Positions 8,770-17,393 of a stretch of 64,000 nt of DNA are shown one piece after another (position 1 is the stretch's first letter; every line of letters begins with the position of its first letter). Source of the DNA: Streptomyces phaeofaciens (lineage in GTDB: Bacteria; Actinomycetota; Actinomycetes; Streptomycetales; Streptomycetaceae); the NCBI RefSeq assembly GCF_014648915.1, contig NZ_BMSA01000008.1, forward strand, positions 62,001 through 126,000. The letters run 5' to 3'. The position numbers and the translations under genes were made by a program. The notes under the pieces are model-generated. The model was not told the origin of the DNA, searched no databases, and was given only the letters and a program-made list of their open reading frames with translations.

Positions 8770-10134
8770 CTATTGCTCGGGCACGGCCTCATCCTGGACG
8801 TGCTCCTGCCAGTCGCGTTCAGCCTGCTCGGCCTGGCGCGCGGAGTAGACCGCCCGGCGCTTGCAGCCATCACACAGGCGCGGGTGGCTGTCTCTGAGGG
8901 TGCCCCAGTCCGCAGGCTCGATGGCTCTCCACCGTTCGTTGGTGAACTTCGTGCTGCATCTGGCGCAAACGGGGCGCCGGGCCTCCTGCTCAGCATTCTG
9001 CTGCTGCGCAGTGCGGCGCAGCTGGTCTTCGTACTCCCGCTCACGGGCCTCCTGCTCGGTCCTTGCGTGGGCGTCGGACGCTTCGCGGCGGGGGTTGCCG
9101 ATCGCTTCCGGGAGCGGCTGCATGTCGCCGCGGCCGAAGCGCCAGAATATGGCCCCGGTCGGGCCGTGCTCGCGCAGCATGTTCATGCCGGTGGCCACGA
9201 TCGGGAGCTTCCCGTCGTATGTGTGGAAGGCTTCGTACGCCTTCCCCTCCCAGTGTCGCCGGGTCAGCTCAGCTAGCTGCGGGATGACGGTGTTCGGGTT
9301 ACGGGGACCGAGGCGGTTGAAGACCAGCAGCAGTGGCGGATGCGGTAGGTCGCCGCGTCGGCCATCGGGCGCCCACCACCGGGTGCGCCACATCGGTCGC
9401 TCGGTGCCGTCGGTCTCCTTCACCATCCGCCGGCAGAACCGCACGTACTTGTCGATCTTCCCGGCGAGGTCCTGTGCGGACTCGTAGCAGTTGTCGATCT
9501 CCACAAACAGCAGCGGTACGCCGTCCTCGGGGGAAGCGAGCACGATGTCCGCCTGGGCGCCGCCCTTGCCCGGGTTGGTCCACGTCCCTGTTGCGGGCAG
9601 CGCCACCTCGGTCGCATACGACGCGAGGGTGCCCAGCCCGTCCGACGCAGCGACAGTCCGTTGCGCGGCCGCGACCGCTTCCGGCGGCTCACCATCAAGC
9701 AGGGCCAGGTCCGGCTTCGGACGCAGCAATGCAAAGACGGCGTCGTTGACCGCCATCGGGTGCGAAGCTCCGCTGCGGCCCGCGCCGCGGGCTGCGGAGC
9801 CCATCTCCCCCTCCGGGCGGTCCAGCTCCTGGGCAGCGATCTTCAGGCCCATGGGGGTGAGGTTGCGCAGAATCTCCCCGCCCCGGGTCCGGCCGCCATT
9901 TTCCACCAGGCCGTGCTTACGCAGATCGGCCAGCGCCCCCAGGTGCGAGGCGGTGCGGGCCGTCTTCCGCTCCGACGGCGTCTTCTTGTCGGTGTGCCGA
10001 AAGGTCAAGTGTGGTGCCGCGATCCGCTGGATCTGGTCGACAGTCGCGACCTTCAGCACGCCCAGCACGCGCAGCACATCGCCGCGATGGTTGTTCGACG
10101 ACCCCGCCGGGTTCGTCTTCCGCTTCCCTGCCAT
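8770..10134 (-). CDS. Replication-relaxation family protein
   Basis: A 454-residue protein with an N-terminal winged-helix-like region (VLRVLGVLKVATVDQIQRI) and the family core MAVNDAVFALL, then an acidic beta-strand VPLLFVEIDN. The C-terminus carries two CxxC pairs (CARC and CDGC) that could bind zinc. Family members sit in actinomycete plasmids and integrative elements, usually near replication or transfer genes, and are thought to act in replication initiation or relaxation. ATG 10134 is chosen because GGAGGGG precedes it by eight bases; an in-frame ATG at 10242 is weaker. A decayed relative lies at 10772-11727, which supports a mobile-element origin for this stretch. Confidence 0.8.
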   Translation of the reverse strand: MAGKRKTNPAGSSNNHRGDVLRVLGVLKVATVDQIQRIAAPHLTFRHTDKKTPSERKTARTASHLGALADLRKHGLVENGGRTRGGEILRNLTPMGLKIAAQELDRPEGEMGSAARGAGRSGASHPMAVNDAVFALLRPKPDLALLDGEPPEAVAAAQRTVAASDGLGTLASYATEVALPATGTWTNPGKGGAQADIVLASPEDGVPLLFVEIDNCYESAQDLAGKIDKYVRFCRRMVKETDGTERPMWRTRWWAPDGRRGDLPHPPLLLVFNRLGPRNPNTVIPQLAELTRRHWEGKAYEAFHTYDGKLPIVATGMNMLREHGPTGAIFWRFGRGDMQPLPEAIGNPRREASDAHARTEQEAREREYEDQLRRTAQQQNAEQEARRPVCARCSTKFTNERWRAIEPADWGTLRDSHPRLCDGCKRRAVYSARQAEQAERDWQEHVQDEAVPEQ

Positions 10135-10771
10135 CAGCCCCGCCCCTCCATCCGTCGCGACCGGCCACCGGCCGGGCGCCGGCTCCCGGCCGCCAAGGGC
10201 CCGCCCGGCCCCGAACCCGATGGTCTCCTCCACCACTGACATCCCACCCCCACCTATGTCCCTGGGGTTCGTCAGTGAGTGGAGGAGAGAAGAGGGTTGT
10301 GACAGCGTGCCGGGTTGCTGAATCTGCGGTGTGAACAGGGGGTTTTCTGTGTTGCTGGCTTCCGGGCACCGAAGTGGGTGCCCGAGTGGGGACCCAAGTG
10401 GCTTCGATGGGAGCGCACTTCGACTTGTCCAGTGTTGGTCGGTCTCATGTTGGGGCGGGCCCCAGTGTGCCCAGCTGATGGGCGGCAGGCCGTCATCGTC
10501 GTGTCTCCTTTCACCGGACTACCCCGGGCCGGAGCGGTGATCGAGGGAGCAGCGTGCACGGCACCCCTTGATCGCGGCTGACGGCGGCCGAGGGCGAGGG
10601 TGGGCAAGGAGAACTACGGGCGTGCGAGGCCAGGCGGTGTATCCGGTCAAGGTTCATGGTCGGTCCGACCACACCCCTGGTCCGCGTGGTCGGGGCTCTG
10701 CTGCTGGCCTGGGCCGTACGCACGACGCTGGTCAAGACGGCGCCGCACCGTACGGAGGGCGCAGAGGCCGG
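10135..10771. other. Intergenic region upstream of the replication-relaxation gene
   Basis: I see no convincing gene in about 640 bases. There is an imperfect inverted repeat around 10374-10395 (TGGGTGCCC paired with GGGGACCCA). A weaker alternative start of the minus-strand gene lies at 10242. Promoters for the flanking genes presumably lie here but none stands out. Confidence 0.4.
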
Positions 10772-11727
10772 TGATGAGGGACGTGGACACGGGCGGTGGA
10801 GACCGGAAGGCATTGGCGGTGCTGGGCGCAGAACCAGGTGGCCACCACCCTGCAGATGCCTTCTGCTGGCGCCAGAGGTACGGACGAAGCCGACCCGGCA
10901 GCGCTGGTCAAGCTGCGCGCCGAGGGCCTGGTTGAGCAAATCACGCTGGCGCGAGCCAGCCGGATGCGGGTGCGGTTTCCCACCCAATAGAGGGGCCAGG
11001 CTGCCTGCGAGTAGCTGGAGTTGCGCGGTCGGTGGGCACTGAAGGAGGTGTCCAATCCGACCGCGGTGCTGCTGCGGGTCATGCACACGATGACGGTCAT
11101 CGAGACCGCGCTCGCCTTCGTCCAGGAAGCGCGCCGACGCGGCGAATTGTGTCGGCCACTGGACTGGATCCCTGAGATCCATCACCCCTCGGGGCGGCGA
11201 CGCCGTCATCTCCGAGGACCGTTTGCCTTACCGGCTCGGCCGCGATGGCGGCGACGGGACAATGCTGCGCGCGTTCATAGAGATTGATCGGACTACGATA
11301 AGCCTGGAGCGCCTGGCCGCAAAGATCACCGCTTATGCCCACCTCCACGCCTTCACGTTCCAGCCGGTCGGGCGGCGCCAGCTGGCCGACCGGGAGCCTC
11401 TGCGGGAGGAATGGCAGCGTCACTGCCCCCTCTTCCCGCGGGTCTTGTTCGTCCTGAACGGCACAGACTCGGCCTAAATCGAGAACCTCGTCCAAGCCTG
11501 CAGCCGCAACCAACTCGGCACTCGCTAACGCGCCTTCCGCGAGGTCCCCATCCTGGCCACGCCGCTGGCCGAACCTGCTCCGCGACGACCCTGGCGTGCC
11601 CATCTGGCGCCCATCCACTGCCCCGACCAAAACCGGAAAGCCTGCTGGATGCACCAGCCAGTTCACATGCGGCCCTGCGCAATGTCCCCGACCATGGACC
11701 CGACCACTGCAGGTCACAGCACTGCGC
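10772..11727 (+). pseudogene. Decayed replication-relaxation family gene
   Basis: Pieces of one protein can be followed across frames: DRKALAVLG, then NQVATTLQM and LRAEGLVEQITL, then MHTMTVIETALAF and RRRGELCRPLDWIPEI. After these come MLRAFIEIDRTT, LERLAAKITAYAHLH, FPRVLFVLNGT, and finally LLRDDPGVPIWRP in another frame. This order matches actinomycete replication-relaxation proteins of the MLRAFVEVDR type. In-frame TAA stops occur at 11475-11477 and 11527-11529, and at least three frame changes are needed. It is a different subfamily from the intact gene at 8770-10134, so it is not a simple duplicate. Confidence 0.7.
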
Positions 11728-11977
11728 AGACCGACCCGGCCGGTTGCGCAGTCACCGGCTGAGCGTGGCTGACCGGACAAGCCACGCCCCTAAAAGCTCT
11801 GCGCAACAGTCGTGTGCAGCCGCCCCGGGGCCGACCGTAGACCCGTCCACAGCAGGTCGCAGCGTTTGCGCACACCATCCGGTCGCAAGGCGCAGCAAGC
11901 CGACCGCTGCGCACCGGCCGACGTCCACCAGACAGCCCCAGCTGCGCAGACCGCACACCACCCCTTGCAGCTGCGCA
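11676..11977. repeat. Cluster of eight TGCGCA palindromes
   Basis: TGCGCA occurs at 11676, 11723, 11745, 11800, 11867, 11908, 11943 and 11972. At this base composition about one copy per 3 kb would be expected by chance. Three copies are followed by related bases (CAGACC or CAGTCA after the core). The cluster lies in a non-coding stretch directly after a decayed replication-relaxation gene, so it could be iterons of an old replication origin or binding sites for a resident protein. Spacing is irregular (22-67 bases). Confidence 0.6.
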
Positions 11978-12093
11978 CGCTGGGCACGCCTGTAGGTCGG
12001 CCTCGATCCGGCTAGCGTGCGAGTGCTGGCCTTCCCTGGGTGAGGAAGCTCGTCGAGACGCAATCGGGACGCGCGATCTGCGAACCCGCTCAC

Positions 12094-12735
12094 TCATGTC
12101 GAGGCGGGTTGCCGTTCCACCCCGCGGTCAACCAGCTCCCGAAGCTTCTCCCGTGTCTCCGGGTCAGTCGAGTACACGATCGTGCCGACCATGCCTCGGG
12201 TCAGCAGCACCTTGTAGGTGTTGCGGATCAGGCGGTCCACGTGGGTGTCCGGGGTGGACTTCTTTAGTACCGGTCTTTGGAGGCGGTGCGGTTGGTGGTC
12301 CAGCGGTCGCCTCGCCAGAGCAGGTCGGGGCCGATGATGACACCGGACCAGTCGTACTCGAAGCCCTGGGCGGTGTACACGCAGCCGACCTGACCGAAGC
12401 CGGCCGGATCGGTGGCCCACAACGCGGCCGGGGGCGCGCCCGAGACTGAGCGGTCTCCGCGCAGGTTCCACGGGCGGGCCCAATCGCCGATGACGACGTC
12501 GGGCGGAAGGGGGTCGCCTGGCTTGGGTTCCGGGGACCAGCGCCAGCAGTAGCCAGCGGACATGCGGGCGCCGTAGCCCTGCGCACGGCGCGCCTCAAGG
12601 AACGCTTCCATCTCCTGTGGACTCTCGGCGACCAGCAACTGCATACGGTCGTCGGGAGCCCAGACCACCGGCCCGCCGGTTTCCAGACCGAGGAGGCGGA
12701 CCACCCAACGCAGATAGGCGTCGCTGCCTCCACAG
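12094..12735 (-). pseudogene. 3' part of a DUF2075-type ATPase/helicase gene, frameshifted and split by an IS
   Basis: The minus-strand frame from the IS boundary reads CGGSDAYLRWVVRLLGLE and continues to CVYTAQGFEYDWSGVIIGPD, typical of the C-terminal half of DUF2075 proteins. It then hits a stop shortly after RTASKD near 12264. The rest (VLKKSTPDTHVDRLIRNTYK onward to a stop at 12094) is in a neighbouring frame, which one missing base restores. Upstream the gene is cut by the IS256 element at 12736 and resumes at 14153. DUF2075 proteins are P-loop NTPases often linked to mobile elements and defence. Confidence 0.75.
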
Positions 12736-12767
12736 GGTCGTGTCCCTTGTCGTGGTGTAGCCGATCA
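12736..12767. repeat. Left terminal inverted repeat of the IS256 element
   Basis: The end reads GGTCGTGTCCCTTGTCGTGG and onward to CCGATCA. It pairs with 14121-14152 with a few mismatches. The 8-bp target duplication lies immediately outside. Confidence 0.85.
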
Positions 12768-14006
12768 TCCGGCGGTCGTGTTGGTGGTGTTGGGCAGCGT
12801 GGGGGCGCTTTCGGGGCGCTCGGCGGGGTAGAGCTTGTCCATGCTGCCTTCGGGCAGGTAGCGGCGGGGGAAGGCGATCCATTCGTCGTGCAGTTCGAAG
12901 AGCACGGCGGTGACCAGCCGCAGGAGTGCGTCGTCGTTGGGGAAGACCTGGACGACGTCGGTGCGGCGCTTGACCTCGCGGTTGATCCGCTCCAGCGGGT
13001 TCGTGGACTGGATCTTCTTCCAATGTCGCTCGGGGAAGGCGGCGAAGGCGGTCAGGTCGTCCTTCGCCTCCAGCAGCATGTCTTTGACCTTGGGGAACTG
13101 TGTGCCGAGCATGTCGGCGACGGTGTCGAGCTGGGTGCGGACCGCATCCGCGGTGGGCTGGGCGAAGATCGTGCGGATCGTGGCGGCGGCCATCTCGGCC
13201 GCTTCCTTGTTGATCACGCTGAACACGTTGCGCAGGAAGTGAACCCTGCAGCGCTGGTAGGCGGCCCCGAGCATGACCTTGCGGATGGCCTTGACCAGCC
13301 CCAGGTGGTGGTCGCCGATGACGAGCCGGACCCCGGTCAGACCGCGTTCGCGCAGGTGACGCAGGAACTCGGTCCAGAACAACTCGGTCTCGCTGTCGCC
13401 GACCATCACGCCCAGCACCTCCCGGCCGCCGTCCTCGGTGATCCCGGTGGCGATCACCACGGCGCGGGACACGATCTGGTGCTCGACCCGCGCCTTGCAG
13501 TAGGTCGCGTCCAGATAGACGTACGGGAAGCGGACGTGGTCCAGGGGCCGGGCACGGAACGCGGTCAGCTGACCGTCCAGCTCCTGGCAGATCCGCGAAA
13601 CCTCGCTCTTGGAGATCCCGGTGTCCGCGCCGAGGGCCTTGACCAGGTCGTCGACCGACCGCGTGGACACGCCGTGGACGTAGGCCTCCATGATGACCGC
13701 ATACAGGGCCTGGTCGATGCGGCGGCGCCGCTCCAGCAGGGCGGGGAAGAAGCTCCCCGACCGCAGCTTGGGGATCGCGAGGTCCAGGTCGCCGGCCTGG
13801 GTGCTGAGCGTCTTGTCGCGGTGGCCGTTGCGAAGCGCGGTGCGTGTGTCGGTGTGCTCGTTCCACTCCGCGCCGATCCGGACCGTGGCCTCGGCCTCGA
13901 TCAGCTCCTGGAGCATCCGCTCGGCCACATGGCGGACGAGTTCGAGCCCGTCCGCCGAACGTAGTGACTCAAGCAGCCGGAGTAAGTCATGCTGAGACAG
14001 GGCCAT
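12765..14006 (-). CDS. IS256-family transposase
   Basis: A 413-residue DDE transposase. The catalytic residues are recognisable: first Asp in YVYLDATYCK, second Asp in VIGDHHLGL, and Glu in STNPLERINREVK. The family-typical block CRVHFLRNV is present between the second and third. The ATG at 14006 is preceded by GGGAGG at a good distance; the frame is open further upstream to 14063 without a better start. No internal stop or frameshift is seen, so it should be functional. It catalyses cut-and-copy movement of its own element. Confidence 0.93.
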   Translation of the reverse strand: MALSQHDLLRLLESLRSADGLELVRHVAERMLQELIEAEATVRIGAEWNEHTDTRTALRNGHRDKTLSTQAGDLDLAIPKLRSGSFFPALLERRRRIDQALYAVIMEAYVHGVSTRSVDDLVKALGADTGISKSEVSRICQELDGQLTAFRARPLDHVRFPYVYLDATYCKARVEHQIVSRAVVIATGITEDGGREVLGVMVGDSETELFWTEFLRHLRERGLTGVRLVIGDHHLGLVKAIRKVMLGAAYQRCRVHFLRNVFSVINKEAAEMAAATIRTIFAQPTADAVRTQLDTVADMLGTQFPKVKDMLLEAKDDLTAFAAFPERHWKKIQSTNPLERINREVKRRTDVVQVFPNDDALLRLVTAVLFELHDEWIAFPRRYLPEGSMDKLYPAERPESAPTLPNTTNTTAG

Positions 14007-14120
14007 CCTGCACCTCCCGCGTTGAACTGCCCGTTCACAACGGAGAGTTGCACGATGGCCCACCTTGCGGGCAGGGAGCGAAAACCCATCGCCATACGCC
14101 CCCGGCGCACTCCCTCACCT

Positions 14121-14152
14121 TGATCGGCTACACCACATCAAGGGACGCCATC
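14121..14152. repeat. Right terminal inverted repeat of the IS256 element
   Basis: TGATCGGCTACACCACATCA and the following bases are the inverse of the left end. The direct repeat CTCCACAG follows at 14153. Confidence 0.85.
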
Positions 14153-14245
14153 CTCCACAGCGGAACTGACTGTCCAGTGGGACGTCGCTTGTTGTCGGCT
14201 GCCGCCGCACGAGCCACACTCGGCGAACGGGGCTTCGGGATCAGC
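14153..14245 (-). pseudogene. Upstream fragment of the IS-interrupted DUF2075 gene
   Basis: Read on the minus strand toward the IS, the frame gives SDVPLDSQFRCGGSDAY across the excised junction. It matches the QFRC(N/G)GSD block of DUF2075 proteins. Homology fades and an in-frame TGA appears before about 14245, so the N-terminal half of the gene is gone. It shows that the gene was already being lost besides the IS insertion. Confidence 0.6.
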
Positions 14246-14253
14246 TCAGAGCC

Positions 14254-14382
14254 TTACCCACTTCGTAGATCGTCGGGGGCATAGCTGAGCAGGGCGTCGA
14301 TCAGTTCTCCCAGTTCCCCGGGCGCCTTCACGGGCCGGCGCCGTCCGTTGGCCACCGCTTCTCTCGGCACCTTCACAGTCAT
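14254..14382 (-). CDS. Short uncharacterised ORF (42 aa)
   Basis: The frame encodes a small basic-to-acidic peptide starting MTVKVPREAVANGRR and ending YAPDDLRSG. The upstream sequence has no clear ribosome binding site. It overlaps no other supported gene and its codons are GC3-rich, which favours translation. It may equally be the N-terminus of a truncated gene, since decayed DNA abuts its 3' end. Confidence 0.3.
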   Translation of the reverse strand: MTVKVPREAVANGRRRPVKAPGELGELIDALLSYAPDDLRSG

Positions 14383-14535
14383 GCCGAATTGGAGCGCCTT
14401 TCACACGATCACGAGGCGCGGCAGAGGTGATCAGTGCGGAAGGTAGTTCGCCCAGCCCTCCCGGCAACTACCACCCGCCAGCCAGCGTCGGACATCTGGA
14501 TAGGGTCGCGGTACCCGAGCTGGAGAGGTAGCCGC

Positions 14536-14862
14536 ATGGACCCCGAGATCGTGATCGCGCAGACGACCAGTGACGACGAGGAGCAGGCGAAGTCCCTCGC
14601 CAGAGGCGCTGTTGAGAGCAAGCTGGCGGCGGGCGTTCACATCGATGCGCCCATCACCGCCTTCTACTGGTGGCAGGGGAAGGTCGAAGCGGCTCAGGAG
14701 TGGCGGATCTCTTACATGACGTCGTCGGATCGCCTCCCCGCGCTGGAGGCATGGCTGCACGAGAGGCACCCGTACGACGTCCCCCAGTGGGTTACGCTGC
14801 CCGTGACCGGAGGCTCGGAGGCGTACCTGTCCTGGGTCGTCGACGAGACGCGCCCGCAGTAG
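14536..14862 (+). CDS. cutA: CutA1-type divalent-ion tolerance protein
   Basis: A 108-residue protein with the CutA layout: N-terminal VIAQTTSDDEEQAKSLARG, central ITAFYWWQGKVEAAQEWRI (the conserved Y-W-x-G-K/E-I region) and C-terminal YDVPQWVTLPVTGGSEAYLSW. CutA proteins are small trimeric ferredoxin-like folds of uncertain molecular role, named for copper tolerance. ATG 14536 is chosen because GGAGAGG lies seven bases upstream; the open frame extends back to 14434 without a better start. It stands alone between IS debris and the XRE regulator. Confidence 0.88.
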   Translation: MDPEIVIAQTTSDDEEQAKSLARGAVESKLAAGVHIDAPITAFYWWQGKVEAAQEWRISYMTSSDRLPALEAWLHERHPYDVPQWVTLPVTGGSEAYLSWVVDETRPQ

Positions 14863-14913
14863 GGGCTCCCATATCAGCGCCTCGCTCTCGCCGAGCCTGT
14901 GCGCTTGGACGCT

Positions 14914-16161
14914 TCACACCGTCGCGAACGTCAGCAGGTGACTGGCCAGGTCATGCTCAGCGTCGGGGAGCCCGGCAGCGATGGCCTGCGCTCGCTGGCG
15001 GCCCATGGTGTTGGGCTTCGACTTCGCCGCTGCTGCGAACTGGTGCGCGACGTAGGCCCCGCGGTCTACGTCGCCGCCGCGCAGAAGTGAGGACGCCAGG
15101 TCCCCCAGAACGACCACACCAGACTCGGGTAGTTCACCGCCGAGGCGCTCGACTGCGGAGTCGGCCGTGGCCGTCAGCTCCTGACGCTTGAGTTCGCCGT
15201 AGACCGAGAGGGATAAGGAGTCCATCCGGTACGGCGTCACGAAGCGGACCCACGCCTGCTCGCTCGTATGGTCGGCGAAGTCATAGGCGAACCTGGCCTG
15301 GTCCAGCGCGCGAAGGGCGGCAGCGTCATCGCCTGACTGAGCGGCCTCCTCCGCGTACCGGCCCAGGGCCCACGCTGCGGCGGTTGCATTGCCACGTCCG
15401 CGTACGTCCTGAGCTGCCTGCGAGAGCATCTCCAGCGCCTTCGCAGGGCTGGGGGCACCGTAGCTCGCGTAGCCCAGAGCCAGGGCGCGCAGAGGGGGGT
15501 GCCCAGCCTTCTTCGCGCACTCCGAGGTCACTCCGTAATAGGAGGTGGCCTTGTCGTGCTCGCCGAGGTCCCAGGCAACCCATCCGGCAAGAGCTGCGGT
15601 CTCTCCCGCCGCGATGGTCAGCGCTCGCTCGTGGGTTCCGGCGCGGGGAAGGGCTGCGGTGATCGCGTCCAAGTGTGCCTCGACCCGAGACTGCAGGCTG
15701 AGCGCGCTCTCGTTCAGCTCGTCCACGTACAACCCGGCCGCATGATCAATAAGCATCCCCGCTGACTCAGGGTCGATCTTGGAACCCTTGCTGAGTGCAT
15801 AGGCCAACCGGCCCCACGGCTCGGCAGCCGCAGCCGCACCGATGACTGCGCCTCCCAGCAGCGTTCGGCGTTTCACGTCGTCCAGATCCTCCGCCTCGGC
15901 CTTGTTCTTCTCTCGCCGCCTGGCACGGGCGGCCTTCGCCTCGCGCAGCAGCGGCTCCAGCGGGACGCCGCAGGCCAAAGCGATGTTCCCCAGGGTGTGA
16001 TCCGTCGGAACGTTGGCACCGTTCTCGTACCGATTGACCTCTCGGCGGGTCATCGTTGCCCGGCCGGAAGCGGCGTTGATCGCACCGGCCTGCTCGTCCT
16101 GCGTCCGATTCGCGTTACGCCGCAGGTGACGGAGCAGCTCGGCAAATGGATCCACTGCCAT
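14914..16161 (-). CDS. XRE-family regulator with TPR-like C-terminal domain
   Basis: A 415-residue protein. Residues 1-70 form a helix-turn-helix (ELLRHLRRNANRTQDEQAG, then RREVNRYENGANVPTDHTL). A basic linker, an Ala-rich stretch (LLGGAVIGAAAAA) and alpha-helical repeats consistent with TPRs make up the rest. This architecture is common in Streptomyces regulators that sit beside small ATPases and accessory biosynthetic genes. Codon 316 is TTA (15214-15216), so translation may depend on bldA tRNA and thus on growth stage. It is divergent from the RsbW-like ATPase at 16291, with a striking T/C-tract promoter between. It may control the downstream + strand cluster; that is inference. Confidence 0.85.
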   Translation of the reverse strand: MAVDPFAELLRHLRRNANRTQDEQAGAINAASGRATMTRREVNRYENGANVPTDHTLGNIALACGVPLEPLLREAKAARARRREKNKAEAEDLDDVKRRTLLGGAVIGAAAAAEPWGRLAYALSKGSKIDPESAGMLIDHAAGLYVDELNESALSLQSRVEAHLDAITAALPRAGTHERALTIAAGETAALAGWVAWDLGEHDKATSYYGVTSECAKKAGHPPLRALALGYASYGAPSPAKALEMLSQAAQDVRGRGNATAAAWALGRYAEEAAQSGDDAAALRALDQARFAYDFADHTSEQAWVRFVTPYRMDSLSLSVYGELKRQELTATADSAVERLGGELPESGVVVLGDLASSLLRGGDVDRGAYVAHQFAAAAKSKPNTMGRQRAQAIAAGLPDAEHDLASHLLTFATV

Positions 16162-16195
16162 GAGTCTGACCCCTATCCGTGAGAGAAAGCCAATA

Positions 16196-16256
16196 CTCCC
16201 CTCAACTCCCCCCTGTTTTCCCCCCTTGACAAAGATTTCCCCCTCCAGTTTCCCCT
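16196..16256. promoter_or_regulatory. T/C-tract repeats in the divergent XRE/ATPase promoter
   Basis: Five short runs of C (starting 16198, 16208, 16220, 16239, 16252), four of them preceded by T, occur in 60 bases. A perfect TTGACA lies at 16226-16231. On the minus strand they read as repeated GGGGGAAA-like blocks upstream of the XRE gene. The spacing of 10-13 bases for most copies would put them on one helix face. They are candidate operators for the XRE protein. Confidence 0.4.
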
Positions 16257-16290
16257 GTTCCGGATCGCGCAGCCACGGTGCGATGTGCGC

Positions 16291-16809
16291 ATGACCACGC
16301 ACCGGACAGCAACGCCACCCCGACCTGGGGGCGATGACGGTGGCGCCCACGTCGTCGGCGCCGCGACCGCTCGGTGTCCGCTGGCCTCTCACGTCTTCGA
16401 GATGGCCATGGAGCCGATGGATGTGCACGTAGCTCAAGCACGACGAACCACGGCCACCGTGCTGAAGCAGTGGTCGTTGCCGGACGCGCCGGCAGAGGAC
16501 GCCCGACTCGTCGTCTCGGAGTTGGTGTCCAACGCGATCATCCACGGCTCCGGGGATGTCCGACTGCGACTGCGACACGACGACCACGAGCTTCAAATCC
16601 GAGTCACCGACGACAGCACCGCACCGGCCAGGCGACGACGTGCAAGTGCCGCTGGCCTCGGTGGTCGAGGGCTGCACCTCGTCGCCTGCCTGTCGCTTCG
16701 GTGGGGCGTTGCGGACGGCGGCCGAACTACGTACGCGGTCATCCCCACTCTTACGGAGGCACCCCCATGTTGCCGCATGACGCAGTCAAGCACGGACCCG
16801 ACGTGTTGA
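16291..16809 (+). CDS. RsbW-like anti-sigma-type ATPase (HATPase_c)
   Basis: The protein shows the GHKL N-box ELVSNAIIHG and a G-box GLGGRGLHLV in a single small ATPase domain, like the many Streptomyces ATP-binding regulatory proteins related to RsbW/SpoIIAB. Such proteins phosphorylate or bind anti-anti-sigma partners. The start is uncertain: ATG 16291 or GTG 16285 begin the longest frame, but ATG 16399 would start nearer the domain. The 3' end overlaps the next gene. It is divergent from an XRE regulator, a common pairing in this genus. Confidence 0.75.
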   Translation: MTTHRTATPPRPGGDDGGAHVVGAATARCPLASHVFEMAMEPMDVHVAQARRTTATVLKQWSLPDAPAEDARLVVSELVSNAIIHGSGDVRLRLRHDDHELQIRVTDDSTAPARRRRASAAGLGGRGLHLVACLSLRWGVADGGRTTYAVIPTLTEAPPCCRMTQSSTDPTC

Positions 16810-17375
16810 GCCTCGTTGCCTTCGACCGGGGTCGTGAGAAGCACACGGGCGGTGGGTCGCCGATCGCTGGCAATGACCACCCGAGATGGCCCCGCACCCC
16901 TCTCCGGGTGAAGCGCCAGTCCCGAGCTGGCCAACTCCGAGGCTTCCGTGAGCACTTCTTCCGACAGGTCGTCGACACGCAGGACGATCAGCCGCTGCGC
17001 GTGCTGGCGTACAGCTTGGTACCGAGTCCGAGGGCCCGACCTGACGAGGACTGGGGGACGCTACAGGCTGAGGCCGACCAGCTCGGATACGCGATCGCCA
17101 CTCGGCTCCACGATGTGGCCGTCCCGGTGACCACGACGTACTTCCCGGCATCCAGTGCGAGCCAGGGGTTCTACACGCCGCCTTGGGATCGACCTGGTTG
17201 GCGGGAAGCCGAGCGGCAGCTCCGAGAGGGTTTGGCCGACGGCGTGATCGTCCTCGACCGGCACAACATCAGCTCCGATGACGACGAATACCACGCCGTG
17301 ATCAAACATCTGGGCGAGCACTGCCGGGCGTTTCTCCACCTCGTGATCTCCGAGGAGCCCGTCGCGCCGACTTGA
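16767..17375 (+). CDS. Streptomyces hypothetical protein, possibly resolvase-like fold
   Basis: A 202-residue protein starting at ATG 16767 behind GGAGG, overlapping the ATPase gene by 43 bases. The C-terminal 120 residues read VLAYSLVPSPRARPDEDW, LQAEADQLGYAIATRLHD and DGVIVLDRHNISSDDDEY. The strand-helix order recalls the serine-resolvase N-terminal domain. I do not see a convincing catalytic serine, so recombinase activity is not claimed. It lies in the run of small genes leading from the regulator pair to the biosynthetic cluster. Confidence 0.6.
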   Translation: MLPHDAVKHGPDVLSLVAFDRGREKHTGGGSPIAGNDHPRWPRTPLRVKRQSRAGQLRGFREHFFRQVVDTQDDQPLRVLAYSLVPSPRARPDEDWGTLQAEADQLGYAIATRLHDVAVPVTTTYFPASSASQGFYTPPWDRPGWREAERQLREGLADGVIVLDRHNISSDDDEYHAVIKHLGEHCRAFLHLVISEEPVAPT

Positions 17376-17393
17376 AGGCGTCCGCTGCGCTGG

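Larger units (their letters stand above)
12736..14152 (-). mobile_element. IS256-family insertion sequence, 1417 bp
   Basis: The element contains one transposase gene and is bounded by imperfect inverted repeats matching 25 of 28 bases in the inner part (12740-12767 and 14121-14148). The 8-bp sequence CTCCACAG is present at 12728-12735 and again at 14153-14160. This is a target-site duplication of the size expected for IS256 elements. The host DUF2075 reading frame continues across the site when the element and one duplicate are removed. All parts look intact, so it may be active and recent. Confidence 0.9.

Noticed and set aside
12736..14152. Composite transposon involving other IS copies
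   Set aside because: Only one IS copy is present in the window and it has its own target duplication.
16226..16231. TTGACA as a sigma-70-like -35 box
   Set aside because: No -10 element lies 16-19 bases downstream on the plus strand; it is noted only as part of the operator-like tract.
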